Part shown: one piece after another, positions 41,443 to 49,445 of the stretch
Layout of the letters: every line of letters begins with the position of its first letter
Position numbering within the stretch: the first letter of the stretch is position 1
Origin: JAPLMW01 sp964619675
GTDB lineage: Bacteria; Planctomycetota; Phycisphaerae; Sedimentisphaerales; UBA12454
Reading direction: 5' to 3'
Assembly: GCA_964619675.1 (NCBI GenBank)
Contig: CAZUEO010000015.1
Coordinates: 1-49,445 of the forward strand
Length of the DNA stretch: 49,445 bases
Position numbers and translations under genes: made by a program
Notes under the pieces: generated by a model
Seen by the model: only the letters and a program-made list of their open reading frames with translations
Databases searched by the model: none
What the model was told of the DNA's origin: nothing

Positions 41443-42127
41443 ATTTGAGTGGGTCTTTTAAGCCGGCCTCAGTGAAGCCTTTCAGGCGCAGGCGGCAGGA
41501 ATCACACCTGCCGCAGGGTCTGCCATTTTTGTCGGGGCTGTAGCAGCTATGAGTTAAGGAATAATCTACGCCAAGGCGCGTTCCGGTTTTAATAATTTTT
41601 GCTTTTGTCATTTTTATTATCGGCGTGTGAATTTTATACCGGCCTTTTTTCTGCATTGCGGCGGCAGTGGCGAGATTTGCCATTTTTTCAAAGGCTTTGA
41701 TATATTGAGGCCGGCAGTCGGGATAGCCGCTGTAATCAGTAGCGTTAACACCGATAAAAATGTCAAACACACCAATTGACTCCGCAAAAGCCAGGGCGTA
41801 ACTTAAAAATATCGTGTTCCTTGCCGGCACGTAAGTAACGGGTATTTGCGAGGAGTTGATGTTCCTGTTTAGCGGGACTTTGATTGATTTGTCTGTCAGT
41901 GCTGAATTTGCGAATACTGAAGGGTCTATATCAATAATTTTGTGCCGGGCGGCGCCGATGGATTTGGCGACTTTTTTTGCGGCTTTCAGCTCAATGCTGT
42001 GGCGCTGGCCGTAATTGAAGGTCAGGGCAATACATTTAAAGCCCCTGTTTTTTGCAATAGCCAGCGTTGTAGCCGAATCAAGGCCGCCGCTGAGCAAAAT
42101 TACAGCTTTTTTAATCTTTTTTGCCAT
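41423..42127 (-). CDS. queC: 7-cyano-7-deazaguanine synthase (QueC)
   Basis: About 234 residues from the ATG at 42127; a GTG three codons earlier (42136) is possible but lacks a ribosome binding site. The N-terminal nucleotide-binding loop is AVILLSGGLDSATT, followed by ALTFNYGQRHSIELKAAKKV. The zinc site is CYSPDKNGRPCGRCDSC near the C-terminus. It uses ATP and ammonia to turn CDG into preQ0. Directly followed by queE and divergent from queF, giving a preQ0/preQ1 locus. Confidence 0.93.
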   Translation of the reverse strand: MAKKIKKAVILLSGGLDSATTLAIAKNRGFKCIALTFNYGQRHSIELKAAKKVAKSIGAARHKIIDIDPSVFANSALTDKSIKVPLNRNINSSQIPVTYVPARNTIFLSYALAFAESIGVFDIFIGVNATDYSGYPDCRPQYIKAFEKMANLATAAAMQKKGRYKIHTPIIKMTKAKIIKTGTRLGVDYSLTHSCYSPDKNGRPCGRCDSCRLRLKGFTEAGLKDPLKYAKRPN

Positions 42128-42160
42128 TAACTCCACTTGCCATTATTGTAAATTTATATT

Positions 42161-42188
42161 ATTATAATGGCTTGTAATTTTTTAACAA
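42161..42188. promoter_or_regulatory. Divergent promoter region between queC and queF
   Basis: TATAAT is present on both strands: + strand 42163-42168, minus strand 42166-42161. On the minus strand TTGTTA (42188-42183) lies 16 bases upstream, giving a fair promoter for queC-queE. On the + strand no good -35 is at the right distance, but the box would give a leader of about 35 bases before the queF ATG at 42209. No preQ1 riboswitch is evident in this short gap. Confidence 0.45.
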
Positions 42189-42208
42189 ATGCAAAAACGG
42201 GAAAGCGG

Positions 42209-42553
42209 ATGAGCGAGGCGAAGATAGAGCTTTTTGATAATCCCAGGCCCGGCCGGGAATATTCAATCAGGATATCCTGCCCGGAATTTACGAGTTTGTG
42301 TCCTGTGACGGGTCAGCCGGATTTCGGAACTGTAACAATCGAATACTGCCCTGATAAAAAATGCGTCGAGCTGAAAAGCCTTAAATACTATATGCAAGGC
42401 TACAGAAATGAAGGGATTTTTTACGAAGCGCTGACAAACCAGATTCTCGACGACCTTGCCTTCGCTGCGAAGCCGAAATGGATGAAGATTATTTCAAGAT
42501 TTACGCCGCGGGGCGGGATTACCACGGAAGTTTCGGCAGAATATAAACAATAA
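42209..42553 (+). CDS. queF: NADPH-dependent 7-cyano-7-deazaguanine reductase (QueF, short form)
   Basis: 114 residues from ATG 42209 (MSEAKIELFDNP). The in-frame ATG at 42167 overlaps a TATAAT box, so I prefer the later start. Key residues are the nucleophile Cys31 (FTSLCPVTGQPDF) with Asp38, and the QueF motif ELKSLKYYMQGYRNEG. It reduces preQ0 to preQ1. It is the unimodular type, slightly shorter than the Bacillus enzyme. Divergent from queC-queE. Confidence 0.92.
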   Translation: MSEAKIELFDNPRPGREYSIRISCPEFTSLCPVTGQPDFGTVTIEYCPDKKCVELKSLKYYMQGYRNEGIFYEALTNQILDDLAFAAKPKWMKIISRFTPRGGITTEVSAEYKQ

Positions 42554-42567
42554 AAGGAGACTTCGAA

Positions 42568-43065
42568 ATGTCAATTACGTTTCATTGCGAGAGCTGTAAG
42601 AAAAAGATTACGGCGCCGGACAACGCAGGCGGCAAATGGGGAAAATGCCCGTACTGCAACCATAAATGTTATGTGCCTACACTAAAAAAGGACGATGAAG
42701 AGGAACTTAAGCTCGCACCGATTGACGAAGATGAAGAGAAGAAATATGAACAAATGATGCGGGAAACACATAACATAGCCGGAGCACTGCTAAAGCAGAA
42801 AGAAACGCCGCCGGAACCAGGCTCGAATGGAAAAGCCGACGACAAACAACTGACCGTACTTGTAGTAACATACCTGAGACAAATGGCAGACGGACGACTC
42901 GATGAAGCGCACACAACCGCAGAAAAAATTATACCCTACAAGGGCCAGGCAAAGGCAATACTGGAAAATATACTCAGCGAAGAAAGGCCTGAGCCTGAGC
43001 TGGCGGATGTGCCGAAAAAAGTACTTGCCGGGTTTATACACAATATGCTGACAAGAATGGGGTAA
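42568..43065 (+). CDS. Zinc-ribbon protein of unknown function
   Basis: 165 residues. An N-terminal zinc ribbon is visible (FHCESCKKKITAPDNAGGKW then GKCPYCNHKC: two Cys-x2-Cys pairs). An acidic segment (DDEEELKLAPIDEDEEKKYE) links it to a helical C-terminal domain (VLVVTYLRQMADGRLDEAHT onward). Such ribbons with variable tails are common in planctomycetes; the role is unknown. It begins 14 bases after queF with AAGGAG upstream, so it may be co-transcribed by position only. Confidence 0.82.
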   Translation: MSITFHCESCKKKITAPDNAGGKWGKCPYCNHKCYVPTLKKDDEEELKLAPIDEDEEKKYEQMMRETHNIAGALLKQKETPPEPGSNGKADDKQLTVLVVTYLRQMADGRLDEAHTTAEKIIPYKGQAKAILENILSEERPEPELADVPKKVLAGFIHNMLTRMG

Positions 43066-43213
43066 CGAAAATAAAAAATTAAAAATAAAAAATCAAAAAT
43101 GCGGAACCGCCTACGGCGAGGTTTTATTAATAAACGAATATGTATGTGCCCCGGGTAATCGAGGCGCTGGAAGCACTGGGGAAGTGAAATAATTTTCGGT
43201 TTTAAGTTTTGAG

Positions 43214-43765
43214 TTATTTTGCGACGGATTGCAAAAATTCCGTTTCCTGGTCGGTCAGGGGCGATTCTTTTATCTGGCGAACCTTGTCGATTGTCTGCTG
43301 CAGAGTGAAACCGCCTGACTTTAACATCCAGACCGCTGCGAGATATGCAACTCTCTTTTTGCCGCTGCTGTCGTGGATAAGGACGGGCAGGTTGGAGCTT
43401 TGGCTCATTATCTCAAGAAATTTTTGACAGTCCTGAGATTCGGGAAAGCCTTCGTCGGGAGCATCTTTTTCTATCGGCAGCTCTATGTATTTTACGCCGT
43501 TGCTCTTCATCCAGGTAATTTCCTCATTATACCAGTTACGCTCACGATGCTCATCAGGGTTGCGCAGGTTTACAAACGCAGCGATATGATACTTGTACAA
43601 AAGGCGAGTATAATCCATTCCGCGAGGCTGGCCGCTTGTGTAAAGCACGCCCGGCGCAACTGTCTGAAAATTCTTTATGTGAAAGTGCCTCACCAAACCT
43701 ACGATAGACAGGATTATTACCGCCAGCCAGAGCCAGAACAAGAAAGGATTTTTTTTATTTTTCAT
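43214..43765 (-). CDS. Membrane-anchored tyrosine/dual-specificity phosphatase-like protein, likely inactive
   Basis: 183 residues. One N-terminal membrane helix (FLFWLWLAVIILSIVGLVRH) and a phosphatase-like domain: GVLYTSGQPRGMDYTRLLYK, then FVNLRNPDEHRERNWYNEE, the acid loop IEKDAPDEGFP and the signature loop VLIHDSSGKKRV. The catalytic Cys of HCx5R is replaced by Asp132 while His131 and Arg138 are kept, so it is probably a pseudophosphatase or uses another chemistry. The GT2 gene starts upstream on the same strand with a five-base gap, suggesting one operon for surface glycan functions. Confidence 0.82.
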   Translation of the reverse strand: MKNKKNPFLFWLWLAVIILSIVGLVRHFHIKNFQTVAPGVLYTSGQPRGMDYTRLLYKYHIAAFVNLRNPDEHRERNWYNEEITWMKSNGVKYIELPIEKDAPDEGFPESQDCQKFLEIMSQSSNLPVLIHDSSGKKRVAYLAAVWMLKSGGFTLQQTIDKVRQIKESPLTDQETEFLQSVAK

Positions 43766-43770
43766 TTTTT

Positions 43771-44742
43771 CTATCTGCTTTTCTTTGTGTAAATGTTCCT
43801 GACCGCATAGATTTTCCGGTCGGTAGCCTCGAAATAAACCCTGCTAATCATTTCACCGATAAGGCCGGTAGAAATAAAAATCATACCTATCAGCAAAAAA
43901 ACTATTCCACCGGCTGCTAACGGGCCGTGAGCACCAAAGATCGGCACATTGAAGCAAAACTTATCGAAGAAAATGTAAGCGAAAATAAGACACGCGGCGA
44001 CGATACAGTAAAATGCGGCCTTGCCGAAGAAGTGCAGCGGCCTGGTTATGTAACCCAAAAGAAAACGAAGCGTAATCAAATCGAGAGCAACCCTGAAGGT
44101 GCGGGAGATGCCGTAATTGCTTTTGCCTGAGGGGCGCACGATGTTGGTTATGGGTATCTCGATCATTTTCCCGCCTGTAAGTGAAACAAGGGCGGGTATG
44201 AAACGGTGCATCTCGCCGTAAAGACGAAGGTCCTGAATTATCTGGCGCTGGTAAGCCTTGAAGGTTGTGCCGAAGTCGTGGATGTCAACGCCGCTGACCT
44301 TCGAGGCGAGCCAGTTGGCCGCCCGGCTGGGAATCTTGCGCATAATAAGATTGTCAACCCTCTTTTCGCGCCAGCCGCTGACAACATCATAGCCTTCGTC
44401 AATTTTTTCCAAAAACTTCGGTATCTCTTCAGGCAAATGCTGAAGGTCGCCGTCCATACTGATAATGATTTGGCCGCCGGCATTGTCAAAGCCTGCGGCA
44501 AGGGCGGGAGTCTGGCCGAAATTCCTGCGCAACTGCACGACGACGACTTGGCTGTCCCGGTCGGCAACGGCCTTGAGCTTTTCAAGCGTTGAGTCACTGC
44601 TGCCATCGTCAACGAGAACAAGCTCGTAACTTTCATTTGTCTGCTGCATTACCTTTGTAAGGCGCTGGTAGAGCTCCTGGACAACCGCCTGTTCGTTATA
44701 CAAAGGCACGACAACCGAATATTTAATTTCAGTCTGCGTCAT
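43771..44742 (-). CDS. GT2 polyprenyl-phosphate glycosyltransferase (GtrB/ArnC/DPM1-like)
   Basis: 323 residues. The GT-A domain shows YSVVVPLYNEQAVVQELYQR, LVDDGSSDSTLEKL and the metal site MDGDLQHLPEEIPKFLEKI. The region GTTFKAYQRQIIQDLRLYGE is typical for the DPM1/GtrB group. Two membrane helices close the protein (YCIVAACLIFAYIFF and GIVFLLIGMIFISTGLIGEM). It probably moves a sugar from a nucleotide donor to polyprenyl phosphate at the inner membrane. It overlaps the stop of the ydjC-like gene by one base (TAATG). Confidence 0.9.
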   Translation of the reverse strand: MTQTEIKYSVVVPLYNEQAVVQELYQRLTKVMQQTNESYELVLVDDGSSDSTLEKLKAVADRDSQVVVVQLRRNFGQTPALAAGFDNAGGQIIISMDGDLQHLPEEIPKFLEKIDEGYDVVSGWREKRVDNLIMRKIPSRAANWLASKVSGVDIHDFGTTFKAYQRQIIQDLRLYGEMHRFIPALVSLTGGKMIEIPITNIVRPSGKSNYGISRTFRVALDLITLRFLLGYITRPLHFFGKAAFYCIVAACLIFAYIFFDKFCFNVPIFGAHGPLAAGGIVFLLIGMIFISTGLIGEMISRVYFEATDRKIYAVRNIYTKKSR

Positions 44743-45596
44743 TAATCATTCCTGCCAATATTGCCATAGTGTACAAGCTTAATGCCCGCTTCGGCAAGAG
44801 TCTGTTTTGTCGAAGGAGCGCAAAGCCATTTAAGCTCGGTTTTCCGCTGCTCAAGGAGCCGGGTGTTTTTAAGGCCTTGCGGATAACCCGGATGGGTCAT
44901 TACCTCGGCTACTCCGATAAACTGCGTTTTGCTTAGTTCAGACCAGAAGGCATCGTCAATCCTGCCGGTATGAGCAATACCGAAAAAAACATCGTTTTTT
45001 ATAAAACGCTTATCGAGTTTTTGGCATTTTAAAGCCATCTGTCTTGCCAAAAAGGCACGCATTTTATCTGCAAACTCAACAGGCGGCCAATCGCCGAAGC
45101 AGACAGTGGCAGGCTCCCAGGGCCAGCGAATCGCGCCAATGCCGTAATCGGCGGCCAGGGAACATACTATTCTATACACAGGCGGCAGCAAATGGAAGTG
45201 TTTATGTGAGTCCAAGTGGGTCGGTTTAATGCCTCGGTCGATAATCGAGCTAATCTGAGCTGCAAATTCGACTTCAACAGCCTTTAAGATTTTTTTATTA
45301 GTGATGGTTTTAAATGCAAGTTTGTAGGCGGAGTGTCCAAACTCGCCGCTGTCGTCAAGCAGCAGTTGGACGGCGCTATCAGTAGAGAGCGATTTTCCTT
45401 CGGAGACATTCAGGTGGACGCCGACGCCGAGAGTCGGCGTCTTTTTAGCCAGCTCTATCGCCTCATCCGATGCGGACATATTCGCCATAATAGTAGCGCT
45501 GGTAAGAATGCCGGTAGTGTGAGCCTCGATGACGGCCTTGTTGACACCCTGCGAAAGTCCGAAATCATCAGCGTTTGTTATCAGTTTTCTAATCAT
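44742..45596 (-). CDS. YdjC/ChbG-family carbohydrate deacetylase
   Basis: 284 residues. KLITNADDFGLSQGVNKAVI with the metal-binding Asp pair, GVGVHLNVSEGKSL with a metal His, and PTHLDSHKHFHLLPPVY define the YdjC (ChbG/HpnK) family. Members remove acetyl groups from N-acetyl sugars such as chitooligosaccharides or from hopanoid or lipid-linked sugars. The tight link with a polyprenyl-phosphate glycosyltransferase suggests deacetylation of a lipid-linked or surface sugar here (inference). It is divergent from lptF. Confidence 0.9.
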   Translation of the reverse strand: MIRKLITNADDFGLSQGVNKAVIEAHTTGILTSATIMANMSASDEAIELAKKTPTLGVGVHLNVSEGKSLSTDSAVQLLLDDSGEFGHSAYKLAFKTITNKKILKAVEVEFAAQISSIIDRGIKPTHLDSHKHFHLLPPVYRIVCSLAADYGIGAIRWPWEPATVCFGDWPPVEFADKMRAFLARQMALKCQKLDKRFIKNDVFFGIAHTGRIDDAFWSELSKTQFIGVAEVMTHPGYPQGLKNTRLLEQRKTELKWLCAPSTKQTLAEAGIKLVHYGNIGRND

Positions 45597-45714
45597 AACA
45601 GGGGATAGAGTTTAAGTTTATCAGCCAATAAGGTCAATTAAAAATGGATAAGGGAATATATTACTATTTTTGTTGCAAAAGGGGGAGATTTGACGAAAAT
45701 GGTATGGAAATAAT

Positions 45715-47301
45715 ATGGTTTTTGTTATTCACAGATACCTTTTTCGGGAATTGCTGCGGGTCTTTGTCCTTGCGACGCTGGCTTTGACAGTGATTATGAG
45801 CCTTGGAAGCGTGCTTCGGCCGGTGCAGGAGTATGGCGTCGGGCCAAGACAGGTGATAGACCTGCTGTGTTACTTTATGCCCATTACGCTGACGTTTGTT
45901 CTGCCGGTAGCGGCTCTGTTTGCAACGTCGTTCGTTTACGGAAGATTCGCTGCCGATAACGAGTTCGACGCCTGCAAGGCAAGCGGAATAAGCCCTGCGA
46001 TGCTCGTATATCCGGGGCTGATACTGGCGATAATAGTTGCTATCGCAAATCTTGTCCTGAGTTTCCACGTTGTGCCTGCTTATGTTCACCGCGCTGAAAA
46101 GGCCATCAAATCCGACGCCAGGCAGATTCTTTTCAGGAACATATACAGGCAGGGATACTACAATCTGCCGGGCGGGGATTTTAGAATCTATTCAGACGCC
46201 GCCGACCTGAAAAGCAACAGCCTGCTGGGCGTCGTTATTATGGATACCGGCAAAAACCAGAAACTTATCACCGCTCAGGCCGCAACCGTAGGTTTCGACA
46301 GCACCAAAAGGTCGAACGAAGTAAAAGTGCTTGCCAGGAACGCATTTCAGTTTGATGAGCGCGGCGGGGTCTTTTTCAAGGTGATTTCAGTGCTCGGAGA
46401 ATTTGAATCACTGATGACCGACAGCATAAAATTTCAGAATATCGAGCAGATGAATGCCATCAAGGCCTCGCCTGTCAACTATTATCCGGTCGCACTGTGT
46501 GCATGGGGTGCATACGAAAGGCTGACTGTCGAGATGCTGGCTGAAGATATAAAAAATACCATAAATGCGGATAAGGATAATTTATATCAGCTTGACAACG
46601 ATGAAAAACTGCTGCGTCTGACGGCAAAAAGTTGCCAGCTTGGCCCGGCCGGCCAGATAGAGCTTGCAGATGATGTACTGCTCTTCGAATACGACAAGAA
46701 CAGCAGCGAGATTACGAGGAGCTACCGCGGGCAGAAACTCTATATCCGGCTTTCTGCGGAGACGGAAACCCGGCCAAGTACGGTGCTTATCGTTACGTTT
46801 CCGAACGCTGTCTGGCTCGACCGCGGCATTGAGTACGTAAAACCAAGATATACCGCACAGGGTATCGCTCTGCCGAACTCCATTACAGCAAAACTCGGAG
46901 AGAATATTGTAGATACCGCAAGAGAGCACCAATACATTCCCAAACCTTCGGCACAGCTTACCGCACTTATAAAAGAGCTCAACAGGAAAATCAGGGTAAC
47001 GCTTTTTGAAATCAAGGCGGAGATTCATTCGAGACTGGTATTCGGCATCGGTTGTATTACGCTTATACTCATCGGTATCGGTCTGGGCATCAGATTCAGA
47101 GGGGGGCATCTGCTTACGGCATTCGGAATAAGCTCAATTCCGGCTGCCGCGCTGCTGGTTGTTATTATGATGGGTAAAAATATAACGCAGAACCGGTTCT
47201 CTGAACTGGGAGCCAACCTGGGCGTCGGCTTTATGTGGGCGGGACTGGTCGTTCTGACAGTTTTTGCCTTTGTGCTTTACAGGAAACTGCAAAAGAATTA
47301 A
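45715..47301 (+). CDS. lptF: LptF/LptG (YjgP/YjgQ) family permease, long form
   Basis: 528 residues, against about 360-390 in typical members. Three helices at the N-terminus (FRELLRVFVLATLALTVIMS, VIDLLCYFMPITLTFVLPVA, PAMLVYPGLILAIIVAIAN) and three at the C-terminus flank an extended periplasmic part. These permeases extract lipopolysaccharide from the inner membrane together with LptB. The second family member follows after 33 bases on the same strand. Presence of both supports an outer membrane with LPS-like lipids. The F/G assignment is by order only. Confidence 0.87.
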   Translation: MVFVIHRYLFRELLRVFVLATLALTVIMSLGSVLRPVQEYGVGPRQVIDLLCYFMPITLTFVLPVAALFATSFVYGRFAADNEFDACKASGISPAMLVYPGLILAIIVAIANLVLSFHVVPAYVHRAEKAIKSDARQILFRNIYRQGYYNLPGGDFRIYSDAADLKSNSLLGVVIMDTGKNQKLITAQAATVGFDSTKRSNEVKVLARNAFQFDERGGVFFKVISVLGEFESLMTDSIKFQNIEQMNAIKASPVNYYPVALCAWGAYERLTVEMLAEDIKNTINADKDNLYQLDNDEKLLRLTAKSCQLGPAGQIELADDVLLFEYDKNSSEITRSYRGQKLYIRLSAETETRPSTVLIVTFPNAVWLDRGIEYVKPRYTAQGIALPNSITAKLGENIVDTAREHQYIPKPSAQLTALIKELNRKIRVTLFEIKAEIHSRLVFGIGCITLILIGIGLGIRFRGGHLLTAFGISSIPAAALLVVIMMGKNITQNRFSELGANLGVGFMWAGLVVLTVFAFVLYRKLQKN

Positions 47302-47311
47302 AAATGCAAAA

Positions 47312-47338
47312 CTTGTCGTGAGCAAAGTCGAACGATGA
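47312..47338 (+). repeat. CTTGTCGTGAGCAAAG-type repeat carrying a start codon
   Basis: CTTGTCGTGAGCAAAGTCGA followed by ACGATGA. The ATG inside it (47335) is the start codon of the second Lpt permease gene. It matches the repeat at 35191-35220 with few differences. Confidence 0.65.
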
Positions 47339-48438
47339 AAATACTTGACAGATATGTAACGAAAAATTTTCTGACAGGCTATCTGATTGCCTTTGGCGTG
47401 CTGATGGGACTGCGCATAATGACGGACCTGTTCGTAAATATCGACGAGTTTACGGAACATGCAGGACTTACCGTTACTCAGGTGCTTTTGAATATCGCGT
47501 TGTACTACGGCAGGCACAGCTTTCTGTACTTCAGGGATTTCGCAGGTATGATAACCGTTGTCGCAGCAGTGTTCTCGCTGGGGAAAATGACGAAGAACAA
47601 CGAGCTTATCGCAGTTATGGCTTCGGGAGTGAGCCTCAAGCGCATAATAGCGCCGATACTGTTTCTGTCGCTGGCCTTTGCCGGCCTGCATGTAATCGAC
47701 CAGGAATTTTTCATCCCGCCGATGGCGGATAAGCTCGTCCGCTCGCACGATGCGGTCGCTGATACACTGTTTTACGATATGTGGTTCATCAGCGATGCGA
47801 AAGGAAACCTGTTCTGCTCGCCTCAGTTCAAGGTAAAAGAGGAAACCATTGTCGCGCCGACAATAATAACGCGTACGAGGAAGCAGGATTCGGCATTATT
47901 CGATGTTACAGGCATTATCAAGGCTGATTCGGCGCATTACGACCTCGATTCAAAATCGTGGATTCTTGATAACGGAGTGTTTCTGAGGGTTTCGAGAGAG
48001 CTGGCAGACAGGCCTTATGAGATAATGGAGTCATATCCAAGCGACCTTGCGCCGAAAGATATCCCCGTCAGACGAAAATCAGCTCATATGGATTTGCTCA
48101 GCTCATACGACCTTATAAGACTTGCCCGGCAGAGTCCGAAAGACCTTGCAAGACTCTATGCACAGAAGAATTTCCGCCTTACCGACCCCATAATAAATCT
48201 GGTTATGCTTATGATATCTCTGCCGGTGCTGGTATGCAGAGACCCGAAATCATTAAAAAGCGCGGTATTTATCAGCTTTGCTCTGACGGGACTGTGTTAT
48301 ATAATGACGTTCGTATCCAAGATTTTTGCTTCAGAAGTTATAATCGGTAGCGGGGCGATGCCTGCATTGTGGGCGTGGATGCCGATTTTTATCTTTCTGC
48401 CGATAGCGGTTATCGAGCTGGATTCGATGAAAACGTAG
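47335..48438 (+). CDS. lptG: LptF/LptG family permease, second member
   Basis: 367 residues, typical length. KILDRYVTKNFLTGYLIAFG is the usual start; further helices are near residues 55-75, 100-120, 290-310, 315-335 and 340-360 (LWAWMPIFIFLPIAVIEL). The central periplasmic jellyroll part includes FDVTGIIKADSAHYDLDSKS. With the upstream LptF-like protein it would form the LPS extraction channel. The ATG lies in a CTTGTCGTGAGC-type repeat and lacks a strong ribosome binding site, so expression may depend on the upstream gene. Confidence 0.88.
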   Translation: MKILDRYVTKNFLTGYLIAFGVLMGLRIMTDLFVNIDEFTEHAGLTVTQVLLNIALYYGRHSFLYFRDFAGMITVVAAVFSLGKMTKNNELIAVMASGVSLKRIIAPILFLSLAFAGLHVIDQEFFIPPMADKLVRSHDAVADTLFYDMWFISDAKGNLFCSPQFKVKEETIVAPTIITRTRKQDSALFDVTGIIKADSAHYDLDSKSWILDNGVFLRVSRELADRPYEIMESYPSDLAPKDIPVRRKSAHMDLLSSYDLIRLARQSPKDLARLYAQKNFRLTDPIINLVMLMISLPVLVCRDPKSLKSAVFISFALTGLCYIMTFVSKIFASEVIIGSGAMPALWAWMPIFIFLPIAVIELDSMKT

Positions 48439-48469
48439 AGAAAAAAGAAAGAGTAAGCGAGTATAACAA

Positions 48470-49445
48470 ATGGAAGAGTTTAAAGTCGAGCCTGCACAGA
48501 GGATAAAAAGGCTTCCGCCGTATCTGTTCGCTAAACTAAACGCCCTTAAATTGGCCAAGCGCCAGCAGCAAATAGACATAATCGACCTTGGTATGGGCAA
48601 CCCATCCGACCCGACGCCGCAGGTTATTATAGATAAACTGTGCGAGGCCGTGCAGGACCCGCGCAATCAGCGATACAGCTCAAGCAAAGGCATTTTCAAT
48701 CTGAGAAGAGAAGTTGCCTTAAAATACGCCAAAAAATGGAACGTCCAGCTCGATGCCGACAGCGAAGTGCTCGCCTGCATCGGTTCAAAGGAGGGTTTCA
48801 GCCATATGTGCCTTGCATTACTCGGGCCGGGCGATACGGCAATTGTGGCAGACCCCGCGTTTCCAATTCATATATACGCTGTGGCACTTGCCGGCGCAAA
48901 CGCAGTTACAGTGCCGCTGGGAAATACGCAGGAGTCGTTAAAAAAAATTCAGGAGACCTGCGAAAAACTCTATCCGCCTCCGAAAATGATAATACTGAAT
49001 TTCCCGCATAACCCTACTGCGATGACCGTTGACGATGTCAGCTATTTCGAGACGGTGGTCGATATTGCCAGGAGGTTCAATATCGCAGTTATACACGACT
49101 TTGCTTATGGTGAGACCTGTTTTGACGGTTATAAGGCGCCGAGTTTTCTGTCGGCGAAGGGCGCAAAGGATGTAGGCGTGGAATTTTCCACGATGAGCAA
49201 GCCCTACAATATGGCAGGCTGGCGAATCGGGTTCGTAGCGGGCAACAGGGAAATGATTGATGCGCTTGCGACAATAAAGGGCTATTACGATTATGGAATT
49301 TTCCAGGCCATCCAGATTGCAAGTATAATCGCAATGCGGCAGTGCGACAAGGATATTGAAGAGCAAAACAAGAAATACCAGTTGCGCAGAGACGTTGTCT
49401 GCGAAGGGCTTTCGCGTATCGGCTGGCAGGTTGAAAAGCCGCGGG
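48470..49445 (+). CDS. PLP-dependent aminotransferase class I/II, AlaC/DapL-like, 3'-truncated
   Basis: 325 codons are visible from ATG 48470 and the frame runs off the right edge. The start EEFKVEPAQRIKRLPPYLFA and DIIDLGMGNPSDPTPQVIID are characteristic of AlaC-type and LL-diaminopimelate-type aminotransferases. Other family parts are RYSSSKGIFNLRREVALKYA, LNFPHNPTAMT (substrate and PLP contact), IHDFAYGETCF and the PLP lysine in STMSKPYNMAGWRIGF. The likely reaction is transamination between alanine or a related amino acid and 2-oxoglutarate. It follows the Lpt genes after 31 bases, without functional connection. Confidence 0.9.
   Translation, partial: MEEFKVEPAQRIKRLPPYLFAKLNALKLAKRQQQIDIIDLGMGNPSDPTPQVIIDKLCEAVQDPRNQRYSSSKGIFNLRREVALKYAKKWNVQLDADSEVLACIGSKEGFSHMCLALLGPGDTAIVADPAFPIHIYAVALAGANAVTVPLGNTQESLKKIQETCEKLYPPPKMIILNFPHNPTAMTVDDVSYFETVVDIARRFNIAVIHDFAYGETCFDGYKAPSFLSAKGAKDVGVEFSTMSKPYNMAGWRIGFVAGNREMIDALATIKGYYDYGIFQAIQIASIIAMRQCDKDIEEQNKKYQLRRDVVCEGLSRIGWQVEKPR

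Noticed and set aside
42128..42208. preQ1 riboswitch before queF
   Set aside because: The gap is short, holds promoter boxes, and I could not fit the H-type pseudoknot pattern.

Overview
The window looks like a chromosomal segment of a Planctomycetota bacterium, most likely class Phycisphaerae (Sedimentisphaerales-like polysaccharide degraders). I infer this from the dense glycoside hydrolase locus, a secreted protein ending in a single dockerin-like repeat followed by WLDC, a three-gene PilM-type operon with unusually long membrane-anchored partners, an EF-P with a TPGNLRAF loop, and heavy seeding of intergenic DNA with short repeats. No rRNA or other phylogenetic marker was used, so the placement is inference.

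Region 1 (1-17649, + strand) is a xylan/glucuronoxylan utilisation locus. It holds the tail of a GPH-family sugar:cation symporter, secreted GH10 endoxylanase, lipoprotein GH43 beta-xylosidase, a PfkB sugar kinase with its own strong promoter, cytoplasmic GH3 and GH116 enzymes, a UroD-superfamily protein, secreted GH115 alpha-glucuronidase, lipoprotein GH95 and a GH8 reducing-end exo-oligoxylanase. The GH8 lipoprotein leader is separated from its catalytic domain by a one-base frameshift.

Region 2 (17731-22800) carries a complete TRAP transporter (dctP-dctQ-dctM), tRNA-Ser(TGA) on the other strand, then KDPG aldolase and KDG kinase. With the GH115 enzyme this suggests that glucuronate released from xylan is imported by the TRAP system and finished through 2-keto-3-deoxygluconate.

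Region 3 (22845-29433) is a minus-strand PilM operon (PilM fused to a membrane segment plus two single-pass partners), divergent from mtaB (tRNA methylthiotransferase).

Region 4 (29434-37475) is accessory DNA: a dockerin-tailed secreted protein, a small lipoprotein, two AT-rich genes of unknown function (one DUF4238), two membrane proteins including a NapH-like ferredoxin, and an RF-1-domain (GGQ) gene, all separated by stretches of short repeats. Several repeats are copies of the start region of the RF-1-domain gene, and a block of about 185 bp is duplicated.

Region 5 (37476-49445) is mostly housekeeping: SUMF1-domain protein, exported isoaspartyl methyltransferase, EF-P, a four-helix-bundle protein between repeats beside tRNA-Leu(GAG), queE-queC divergent from queF, a zinc-ribbon protein, a predicted dead phosphatase, GT2 and YdjC genes, LptF/LptG permeases and the start of an AlaC-type aminotransferase.

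The most unusual theme is that short interspersed repeats sit exactly at gene ends and provide stop codons, C-terminal residues or a start codon for several genes.
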